Assembly: GCA_025917655.1 (NCBI GenBank)
Contig: CP084609.1
Span: 2,232,001 to 2,296,000, forward strand
Length of the DNA: 64,000 nucleotides
From: Chlorella sorokiniana
Lineage: Eukaryota > Chlorophyta > Trebouxiophyceae > Chlorellales > Chlorellaceae
Direction of reading: 5' to 3'
Shown: positions 1-9,800 of the stretch, piece after piece
How the letters are laid out: each line of letters opens with the position of its first letter
Position numbering within the stretch: position 1 is the first letter of the stretch
Position numbers and translations under genes: made by a program
The notes under the pieces: model-generated
The model's input: the letters and a program-made list of their open reading frames with translations, nothing else
The model's database searches: none
What the model was told of the DNA's origin: nothing

Positions 1-275
<275 letters not shown>

Positions 276-768
276 CCCAGGCTGCACCTACGAACACCAG
301 CCTGCAGCTCCCTTTGCTGGGCAGCATAGGAGAGAGGCCCCGGCGCGGCGCCTGGCGGCGTGCAATCGGCCGCGGCGCTGCATGGCTGCAGCCATCGTGA
401 ACCCAGGCGGCATGCTGTTGCTTGCGCGGTGCAGCGCAGAGGTCACACCGGCTGGCCATGCATGAGATCGACCATGGACGTGCAGACTGCGTTGCACTGC
501 ACCCTCGCCTGTCCAAGGCATGGGTGCCACATTGCTTTGACTCACAAACGCACTGTGTAATGCTTCAATACTATGCCGGCTGACTGAAATCCCGAGAATA
601 TGCTGACCTGCTGCGGTCTGGTTGTCTGTCGTCAAACGCGGTACAGCAGCGGGTACTCGGTGCTCTCCAAAGGGGAGGCCTGAACGCCGGCGGGTCATTT
701 TCCCTGACTGCAGCATGCTTGTTCAATACATCAAGACGTCTGCTGGCCAGGGTTGAGCCTTGTCTGTG

Positions 769-3700
769 ATGTCCAGCGGCCGGTGGGTCGGCCCCTGGGA
801 GAGGATCACTCACGCCCTTCGCGAGCGCGTTCGGGCGATCCAGGCGGTCGATGATCGAGCGCTCAAGTCAGTGCTGGCGGCCCTGCGGTCTCGCCCACCG
901 CCCTCCCCTGCTGCCTGTCGCAGCAGCGATCGTGGCGGTCCGGCGGCCTGCAGGGATGCACACGAGCTTCCCGATACGCCCATCCCGGCGCAGGTCCTTC
1001 CCCGCCTCCTCCAAGTATGTGCTGGCGCCGGCGCTGCGGGTGCTCGCCGCCCTGTACGCGTCGTACAACTCCTCGCGCCACTTCTTCTACCGCCAGGGCA
1101 TGCTGCGCCCCCTGGGCCTGCCCTGCCCCGTCATCAGCATAGGCAACCTCACAAACGGCGGCACGGGGAAGACGCCGTTTGTGGAGTACCTCGCGCGGCA
1201 CTACGTCTCGGTCCACCGCATGCCCACAATGGTGCTGCAGGCGAGCGGGGGCTGCCTGCCCCTCGTTTGCTGCCATTTGCTGCAATCTTGTTGCAGCGTT
1301 GCTGCTCATGCCGGCGTAGAATGGCACCACATTCAGGCACCTGTGCATGCGCTTGATGGCCGCCGCCTGCCAGCCGCCGCTGTGCCGATCATGTGCTGCT
1401 GTTGCGGCTGTCATGCGATGGACCCAGCCTCAGCCCCTCTTCCAGCTGGGCTGCTGTTGTTTGCGCAACCCAGTCACGTACCTGCGCGCACTCACACGCG
1501 TGTGTTGCTGCCATGCAGCGCGGCGGCGGGACCGTCGACGAAACCATCATGCTGCGGCACGCGCTGGACGGGCTGCCGGTGTATGTGCACGACTCGGCCA
1601 CGTCGTCGGGGGAAGCCAGGGAGTACCTGCGGGACAACCCAGACACCCGCCTCGCCCTGCTGGACGACGGCCTGCAGAACCTGGCGCTCGTGCGGTGCGT
1701 ACTGCCCCCCGCCCCCCCACCCCCCAGCTTACCTTCCAGGCTGATGCATAGCTACCAGGCTGGCGGCGAAATACTGGGCTGCACAGCAGTTTGCCTGCTG
1801 TCGCCCTGGCCGGCCCTGCCTGCTTGCCGCTGGGGGCTGCCGGGGCCAGCCGCAGCGGCTGCCTTGCTGTCGGCATGGCATGCTGCATGGCAGCCGCTGC
1901 ACTCTCGAACAAGGCCTGACCTGCCACGCCTGCTGTCAGTAGCCTCCACACCCGCTCGCCCCTTGCTTCCCTGGCGTCGCAGCGACCTTGAGATAGTGAT
2001 GGTCAATGGGCTGTGCCCCTTTGGCAATGGGCACCTGCTGCCGCGTGGCACCCTTCGAGAGCTGCCCAAGCAGGCGCTGCGCCGGGCCGACGCACTTGTG
2101 CTGCACAATGTGGACCTGCTAGGTGAGGATGCAGGCATGCAGATGAACCCTCATTTCTGCTGCCTGCCACCCCTACCTCTCCTGTTGAATCTGCCTTTGC
2201 TGATGTGGCTGCTGGGGCCGCAAAGGTGCACCTCCCCAGCTGGCAAGTGTTTCCTGTGTGTTCCTCTCGCACCGTGCCTGCTCGTGCTGTCTCTATATTT
2301 GGTGGAAGTTCTCACTGCCGCAGCCGCTGCACATGCCATGCCTTGTAGCGGCGCATGTGGGGCCAGGGCCCTATTGCGCCACCGTCGTCCGCACCAGCCG
2401 CTGCTGCCCCTGCTCGCGATGCAACCGTTGACTGGGTCGCTGCCTGCCACTGCCGCCTGCAGGCCCGGAGCGGCGGGAGGTGGTGGAGCGGCAGCTGACG
2501 TCGGTTGCGCCGCGGCACACCATCTTCTTGCAGACGCAGATGACGCCCACGGGACTGCGCTCGCTCATACCGCCCACAGGCAGCCTGGGTGCGCACACCT
2601 GTCGGCCGTGGTTCTGCGTTGCAACGACAGCAGCCGAGGGTCACAGTGCTGCAAGCCTCCGGGGCTCGAGCGTGCTCGTGTCAGCGCTGTTGCTGGCATC
2701 TCCAGCGCTGTGCTGCGCTGCATCGCGCTGCCTGCGATGTGTGTGGGATGGTCACCGCCTGCGCCTTCCTGCTGCTGGCCTGCAGACATGAGCATCCAGG
2801 CGGGGCTCGGGAGAGCCTGCCGCTCAGCCGCCTGCACGGCGCCGCCGTTGTCTGCCTCGTGGGCATCGGCAAGCCGGAGGTGCGGCGGGGGGGGAACCGC
2901 GGCTGCACCTCCCCGCTGCTGCCGGCTGCCGCTGGCTGCCGCTGGTGTTGAGCTGGGCCTCCTGGCGCTCTGGTAGTAACCCCAGCCTCACTCCTTACCA
3001 TCTGGCCGTGTGCACAAACACACGCTCCCTTCACCCTCTCCCCACCCTCTCTGTCCCCTTCCTGCCGCTCGTTCCATTTCATGGGAACGCATGAATGTGG
3101 TTGTTCATGCACACATAAAGATGGCTTTGTGGCCACCCCCCCCCCTCCCCGGCAGACGCTGGAGCGCCACCTGCAGCGGCTGGGGGCCACCCACGTGGAG
3201 GGGTGCGGCTCCTACGAGGACCACCACATGTTTGCGCTGGAGGAGCTGACGGACGCGATACGGTGAGGCGCTGGGCAGCGCGGCGGGCGAGCGCAGCAGG
3301 TGTTAGTGTCTGGGACATTGTTGCAGGTCCTGTGGTTGGCGACAGCGGCGATGGGGGCAGCGGCTACCTCGTGGCGTGGGAGAGGGGGTTTGTTTGGAAG
3401 GGGGTTTAGAGGGGGTGGCTGCATGCACACGCGCACCACCGCCTCCTTTCAAGCAGCACTTGAATCTCGATTCCAAGGGCCGGGGCCCTACCCAGCTCCC
3501 CGCTCCTTGCACCCCCATGCCCTCACGCCAGCCTGTGTCGCGCCCCCTGTGCCTCTGCACCCCCATGCTCTCACGCCAGCCTGTGCCGTGCCCCCTCTGC
3601 CTCCCTGGCAGGCGTGTGGAGGACCTGCAGCGCAGCGGCACCTTCCGCCACGTGTGCCTGCTGATGACGGAGAAGGACTATGCGCGGCAGACCGACCTCT

Positions 3701-4614
3701 TCTCCGCGGTGTTCAGGTGGGGCGGTACAGCGGCGGAACGGGGGCGGTAGGGGGCAGGGGGCAAGGGCATGGGGCAGTGCAGCGCGGCGGCAGCCCCGTG
3801 GCACCTGGGTCCGCAGCGAGGCGGGAAGCCCCGCTGTTGGGGTGCGGGCGCTGCCGCCGCGTCGGCTGCTCCTCGCGCCCAGGCCGGCCATGGCGTGGCT
3901 GGGCCCTGGCTGGCGGTTGCTTGCGCACTGGTTGACCTGGCACGTGAGCCCCCGCCTGGCTTGCTCCTCCCTGCCGGCCCTGGTGCTGCCTCCTGTTCTG
4001 ACGCACCTACCCGTCCTGCCGCTGCTGCAGCCAAGTGTCGGCCAGCCCGAGCAGCAGCAGCGGCGAGGAGGGCTCCTCGGGCTGGGGCGCGTACGTGCTG
4101 CAGGTGGGCGGCTAGGGCGGACCTTGGGGACGCTGAGCAGCACGTGCGGGTGGCAACCGTGCTCGGCCTGAGCTCCGCCCGTCGCCTGCTGCCGCCTGAT
4201 GGGTGCAAGGGCGTGTCGCCAGCTCGGCAGCCATCTCCCTGCGCCCCGCGGGCCTTCCCCACTGCCTTTCAACCCCCTTTCATCCGGCTGCCACCTGCTC
4301 CCTCTCTGCCACGCGCCTTCATCTTCACACCACCACCCACCAGCACAGGCCCCCCACCCCCAACACACACACACACGCCACCACACCGCCATGTCCCCCC
4401 CCACCCCCACCCCCACCCACCCCACACACATACACACACACATTAGCCACCACACAATGACCCTCAACCCTCCCACACACACTCGCTCGCTCTGCAGGCG
4501 GGGCTGGAGGTGGTGGACCACGACCGACGCTTCTCCTCCCAGGGCGCCACCCTGAACGCCATGCTGCGCCTGGCGGTGGACAACTTCCGCCGCCGCTCCT
4601 ATCTCACCCTGTGA
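769..4614 (+). CDS. lpxK: Tetraacyldisaccharide 4'-kinase (LpxK)
   Basis: LpxK phosphorylates the 4' position of the disaccharide precursor of lipid A; plants keep the gene and target it to mitochondria. My model has ten exons: 769-887, 994-1240, 1519-1694, 1983-2122, 2463-2588, 2800-2879, 3156-3262, 3612-3716, 4031-4103, 4498-4614. All junctions are in phase and give 429 residues. Family landmarks appear in order: a hydrophobic N-terminal helix, then VISIGNLTNGGTGKTPFVEY with the P-loop, GGTVDETIMLRHAL, LALLDDGLQNL, DLEIVMVNGLCPFGNGHLLP, VVCLVGIGKPE, EDHHMFALEEL and LLMTEKDYAR. The second intron uses a GC donor (CAG|GCGAGC). The ATG at 769 is the first that joins in phase to exon 2. No frame break was seen. 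The promoter is not recognisable. Confidence 0.9.
4358..4445 (+). repeat. (CA)n/(CCCA)n tract in the last lpxK intron
   Basis: Simple CA- and CCCA-rich sequence upstream of the final lpxK acceptor, one of many such tracts in introns of this window. Confidence 0.8.
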
Positions 4615-4973
4615 GCCGCAGCGGCGGCGGCCCCCGGATGCCGCGGGAACGTGCGGTTGCTGGCGCCCCCAGGCCCAGCGCTGCTGCCCAGTGCCCGGCA
4701 ACCCTGCTTGCCAGCTGTTTTCCGCTGCCGCCGCCGCCAGCCACTGCACCCAGTTTTCCTGCCTGCCCCTGCATGTTTTCAGCCCCTGCATGTTCTTGGG
4801 GCCCCGTCCTGCCCGCTGCTTGCTCTCGTCCCCCGTCCTCAGCTGCGTGCCCTGACCGGCGGGTGCCGCGCATTGCGTCGCCGCCTTCACTTCTGTGTGC
4901 GCCTGGCTTTCAACAGCTGCAAACAGGCCAGATCAACGCATGACCAATCAATCCACTTTCCAAACAATTGTGC

Positions 4974-5060
4974 AAACAATTGTGCAAAAGACAGCATTAC
5001 ATCGACGGGTGCAGGGGAAGAGAAGGGCGGGGCAGGAAGAGTAGGGACTGAGAAAATTTT
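4974..5060 (+). repeat. 87-bp direct repeat, left copy
   Basis: Begins aaacaattgtgcaaaag and ends gactgagaaaatttt. It matches 6651-6737 over 87 bases with about five substitutions. Together the two copies bracket the hairpin cluster. An extra aaacaattgtgc lies immediately before it, so its left edge is locally duplicated. Confidence 0.85.
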
Positions 5061-5131
5061 AGCAGGGGTCAACTTCACATGTTTTGGGCAGTTTCTTCCA
5101 GCCAGTTGCTGCCCAGGAAGCATGGCAAGGT

Positions 5132-5362
5132 TGCCATGCACAGTCGCGTTTAAATTTCCTGCCTCTTCATACAGCGGCTTCGATGTCTGTCCAGACTTCA
5201 TCATTGTGGGAAACACTGGCAGGGTGGACTGTGCCCGCAAGAACTGCGGCAGACGGCTGAGCCGCAGTTCCCTGCCAGTGATTTCCACAATATCAAGTTT
5301 GGGCAGACATCGATGCCGCTGTATGAAGAGGCAGGAGAACTCGAAAAGCGACTGTGCATGGC
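5132..5362. repeat. Long hairpin 1
   Basis: Arms of roughly 100-115 bases (about 5132-5248 and 5261-5362) are reverse complements with scattered mismatches and small gaps around a loop of about 12 bases. Shared arm sequence includes tgccatgcacagtcgc and tgcctcttcatacagcgg. No ORF or protein family was recognised. Confidence 0.8.
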
Positions 5363-5377
5363 AGCAGGTCTTGCAGC

Positions 5378-5581
5378 GGAGCCGGCAGGTGTTGCTGGTA
5401 CTGCAGTGCGGCCTGCTCCCAGCCTTCCCCATGCGTGACGAAGGCAGCACCAAAGAGGCACGCGGCCGCAGTGCTGCCTTCGTCAGCTGCAGCCGTGTGC
5501 CTCTTTGGTGCTGCCTTCGCCACGCATGGGCAGGCCGGGAGCAGGCCGCACTGCACAGTACCAGCAACACTTGCCGGCTCC
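5378..5581. repeat. Long hairpin 2
   Basis: Arms at about 5378-5461 and 5497-5581 are reverse complements over about 84 bases; ggagccggcaggtgttgctg pairs with the end of the right arm. The loop holds a further partial copy of the gaaggcagcac segment in inverted orientation, so the inner part can also fold. Confidence 0.8.
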
Positions 5582-5750
5582 GCACACTGCAGCAGCAGAC
5601 ACTACGGATGTCGTGAGCTTGTACTGAATATCCAGCTTGTTGACCGCCAGGTGCGCCTCCAGCACGTGCTGGAGGCGGATCTGGCAGTGAACAAGCTGGA
5701 TATCCAGTACAAGCTCACGACATCCGTAGTGTCTGCTGCTGCAGTGTGCG
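5581..5750. repeat. 170-bp near-perfect palindrome (hairpin 3)
   Basis: The sequence is symmetric about the 5665/5666 junction: 5581-5665 is the reverse complement of 5666-5750 with five mismatches in 85 pairs and no spacer. The centre is cctccagcacgtgctggagg. It abuts hairpin 2. Confidence 0.9.
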
Positions 5751-5987
5751 CGCAACGTACACATCGACCTGGCCGAGCAGCCGATCCTACCTGTGCACAA
5801 GGGCCAAACTATTTGTACATTGTACTGATGCCATTCAATCCCCGACAGACACAGCGCTGTTGACACGCGTCAGCCAGCGGAAAGAGCCACCCCAGTGCAA
5901 TCGCTGGCCTGACAGCCGCTTGTTACATGCGCTGCACGATAGCCAGCTTGCCAACTCACCGCGCTGCGAGATGGGCGGGCCTCCACC

Positions 5988-6205
5988 GGCCCACCACTGC
6001 TGGACGCTGGGGTGCTCTTCCGGGCGTGGCCGTCTTGTGTGTGCCAGGCCGAGCCGTGGGGAGTCTCCACCTGGGGCTTGTTGCTGGGGTTGAAGTACTT
6101 CAACCCCAGCAACAAGCCCCTTGGGAGACACCCATGGCTTGGCCTGGCGCACGCAACACTGTCACGCCCCTGAAGAGCACGCCAGCGTCCAGCAGTGGAG
6201 AGACC
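5988..6205. repeat. Long hairpin 4
   Basis: A palindrome centred on tgaagtacttca at about 6096/6097. Arms of about 105-110 bases pair with scattered mismatches; the inner 60 or so bases are almost perfect (cttgttgctggggttgaag and its complement). Confidence 0.85.
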
Positions 6206-6650
6206 CACGAGTGCGCGCGGCGGCATCCACAGCAGTCCTGGAGTTCCCTGCACTTTCATGGCGTCTGGGTGCGTTTGCATGCAGATGGAGTACAGAGCAA
6301 CGTAGATAATGACTTGGATGCTACAGCAACAAGCAGGCAGGCATAGGTAGGGGCGGCCCTGCTGAGTCGCTCACCTTTCAGCGCATTGCGGCTGCAGGAG
6401 TCAACTTCCAAGTGCCCAAAGAGCAAAAGGCAAGATAAACGACCTTGTGGGCAGCGATTTGAGCAAAGGCAACGAGCTTGGAAGATCCAAGGCTCACTGA
6501 TGAAAAGGCTGACTGCACGTGGGCGCCAGCTTGGCCTGTGCGGTGCGTGCTGCTCTCAGACGAGCACACTACAAACGTCTGCTGCAAAGCTCTACAACTT
6601 TCCTGGATGTATGCCTCACAGAAATTCGTGTCCTGCAGGCCACTATTCAT

Positions 6651-6737
6651 AAACAATTGTGCAACAGACAGCATTGCAGCAATGGGTGCAGGGGAAGAGA
6701 AGGGCGGGGCAGGAAGAGTAGGGACTGAGAAAATTTT
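6651..6737 (+). repeat. 87-bp direct repeat, right copy
   Basis: Second copy of the 4974-5060 repeat in the same orientation, ending in the same gactgagaaaatttt. It closes the hairpin cluster on the right. Confidence 0.85.
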
Positions 6738-6853
6738 GGGATGCAGTGCATCTCAACGCACACATGTACCACCAGGGGCAATTGAGGTGGCCTTCATCCT
6801 GTTGAAACACTGGTGCAGACTGCACAGCTGGCTGCTGCCTTCCTGCGTCCGTT

Positions 6854-9800
6854 TCACTTTGCGGCTGCAGGCTGCGGCACCGCAGGCTGCGGGGCGGGGG
6901 CGCTGGCGGCAGCGGCGGCCGGCAGCACTTGCTGCTCGATGAACTGCAGGATGTGGCGGTTCACCTGTTCCGGCACCTCGTCATGGGGGCTGCACTCAGG
7001 GGGGGGGGGGGTAGAAATGAAGAAAGGGGGCACCATTTGTGCGTGTGCGCGTGTGGGGGTCAGGGCAGCAAGGATGGGGGGGGCCGCAAGAGGGGAGGGG
7101 GCCCAAGAGCGGAGGACAGGCAGGAGGACGGGGAGCATGGCTGACTTTAGTTGCCCGGCCTGCCTGTCGGCGGTGCCCCGGAAAGGCCCCACGTTGTTAC
7201 ACCCGCTGCCAGCTTTCCTGCTGCCGGTGCTCCCATCTGCAGCCCGACGCCTCCCCTAACCCCACAGCCGCCCACCAGCCACCCACCAGTGGCCGGCGTC
7301 GAGGCGGATGACGCGCGCGTTGGGGCAGGCGGCGGCGAGCTCAGAGCGCGGCGGCGGGCGTCGTTCAGTGGATCCTTTTCGCCCTGCGTGAAGGGGTGCG
7401 TATGTGTGTGTGTGGTGTGTGTGTGTGCGTGTGTGTGTGTGTTTTTGGGGGCGGCGATACGCTCACTTCAATCAATCGAGCGGTAGGTGGGTGGGTGCGG
7501 AGGGTGCGGCGGCAGCATGCACATCATGCTGGAAGGCGGGCGGGGAAGCAGGGCCCCCGCAGCGCTGCCCCCACCTGCAGCACCAGGGTGGGCCCCGAAG
7601 CGCTCTGCCACCAGGTGGTTGAGGGCGCGGGGGGGGGGGAGGTAGAAGACGCTCCTGCGGAGGCAGACAGGAAACAGGGCGCAGAAGGGGAGGGGGGGGG
7701 AGGCTGTTGAGCGCCGCACGTGGCACATTGCCAGTTCCCTTCTCGCGGTTCACTGAGTCCTCGCCAGCGGGGGCCAATGCACATGGTTTGCTCAACCGCA
7801 CACGTGCTCAGCCAGCTTGGTGCGGGCTCGGCGCGGCGCCCGCACCTGAAGACGCCCAGGGCGCCGGGGTCGCGGGCGGCCCGCGCAATCTCGCCTCCCA
7901 GCCACGCGTCGGCCCGCTCGGGGCGCACGGGGTACACTCGGCGCAGCTGGTTGGTGACGTTGCCCTCCAGGAAGGCGAAGAGGCCCTGTTCGCATGTGCG
8001 GTGGGGGTTGAAGGGGGGGAAGGGTGGGCCGGGGCACGCGTCAGTTGGGTGGGTGTGTGGGGGGTGTGGGCGCGCGCGCGCCTGGACAGAATAACTAACA
8101 GCAGCGGAGCAAGCGGCCGAGGGCGCATGTTGAAAGGGTAGAGTCGAGCCATAAGCTGTGTGCTTGATGCAAGGGCGCAGGGGCAGCGGCAGGCAGCGGC
8201 GCGTCAGCACGCTGCCAACTCGTCTATGCAGGCGACGCGAGCGGGCACGAGCGAGCCTGCCCTGCCGCCCCTTCTCACCCTGGCAATCCCCTCCACCACG
8301 TAGCGAGGGGGCGGCCGGGCCTTGGGCGGCACCGCAGGCGGCTGGTACCCAGGCACGATGCGGCCTGCACACAGAGAGGTGCGCGAGGCAGGAGGCGGCG
8401 GGCTTCAGCGGAGGCTCACAGCTCAAAAAGCGGCGCCAACAGAGGATTGGCCAGGCCCAGGCGAACACAAAGCAGGCTGGTGCGCTGAAACGCGTTCATG
8501 CTTCTGCTGGATGCCCTTTGCATCACGAAAGGAAAGAACGAAAGAAAACAGGAAGAAAACCAGACAGAAAGAACAGGGAGGGAGGCGAGGAGGCGCACCC
8601 GCGCTGTTCAGCAGCACCAGCCCCTGCACGGCCCCCGGGTAGTCTGCCGCCAGCGAGGCGGAGATGAAGCCGCCGATGGAGTTGCCGGCCACCACCACGG
8701 GCGCCGCACCACCTGAGACAGACACAGCGACGGCAGGAGGGCCGGGCGGGTCAGGCGGGAAGGCTGGGCCGCAGCAGGCCGCGTCTTCTTGAACACCGCA
8801 ATCGTTTGGCATGCGGCGCAGGCACGTGAGGCAGGCACGTGGCAGGCAACATGCAGCCCTGTTGTGAGGCAGGAGGGCTGGCAGGCAAACACCAGGACGG
8901 CAGGAAGGAAGAAGTGGAAGGAAGCAGCGGCAGCCACCTGCAGCACGAAGTCTGCAAGGAACTGGGACCAAAGGTCCTGCGGCGGCGCAACGGGGGGAAG
9001 CAGTACATCACAGAAGCGAGGAGGCAGTGCACGAGGCAGTCGCTGAGCCATGCAGAGCGAGGGAACACCCAACAGGCGCATGCTCACGCGCAGCGCCTGC
9101 TCAAGCGGAGCCCCACCGCAATCAAACCACGGCGAGCCAGTGGAATGCAGAACACAGCCGCGGCCCGCCCACCTGGCTGTAGGGCAGCGCCGGCTTCTCG
9201 GCGCGGCCGTAGCCGGGCAGCGTGGGGCGTAGACGTCGTAGCCGGCTGCCGCCAGCGCCGCTACGTTGGCGCGGTAGTGTTCTGCAGCGGGCGAAGGAGG
9301 GGAGGTGGGGGCAGGGCAGGGGAGGGGACATGAAGGCGTGTGTTTTTTTGGGGGGACGACGCAGTATGATGTGGCTCTTGAGGTACCATGGATGTGTCCG
9401 CCCCTCGAAAAACAGCCAAGCCAGCGGGCAGAGAGGAAGTTGTTGACCGCATGCGCCCGAGCGGCACAGCCGGCTTGCCTGAGAAGGCGCCGAAGCCGTG
9501 GCAGAGCAGGATGGCGGGGCGGTCGGCGCTCGCGCCGCCCGCCGCCCGGCGCGTGCAGGAAATCCGTGAGCAGGCCGCGCCAGCGCCAGTGGCGCAGCGT
9601 GGCGTCGTGCACGGCGGCCCCCTCCCTCTCCGCAGCCATGCGGTCGTGGAAGTCTCGGGCGGCGGCCGACGCTGCGGCCGCGGCGGCCTTGCGGCGGCGG
9701 CGCAGCCGCCGCCGCGCGCCGCCGCCGCTGGTCAGCAGCCAGGCCAGCTGGCGCAGCGGGGCGAAGCCGAGCGGCCACTCCTGCTCCGCCTGCTGCGCCA

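Noticed and set aside
1393-2976. A 527-codon open frame on the plus strand
   Set aside because: It runs through two lpxK exons in one frame but also reads the intervening introns. The spliced model explains the conserved blocks and the intron borders.
4615-4960. A further exon or gene right after lpxK
   Set aside because: The open frames have no motif and no splice support. The lpxK stop at 4612-4614 fits the family's C terminus, so this is most likely 3' UTR.
5132-6205. Hairpins as tRNA or other structured RNA genes
   Set aside because: No cloverleaf, no polymerase III boxes seen, and arms far longer than tRNA or snRNA stems. A small-RNA precursor is possible but unproven, so they are listed as repeats.
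4974-6737. The 87-bp flanking repeats as LTRs of a retroelement
   Set aside because: They are too short, lack typical terminal dinucleotides, and the interior has no reverse transcriptase, capsid, primer site or polypurine tract.
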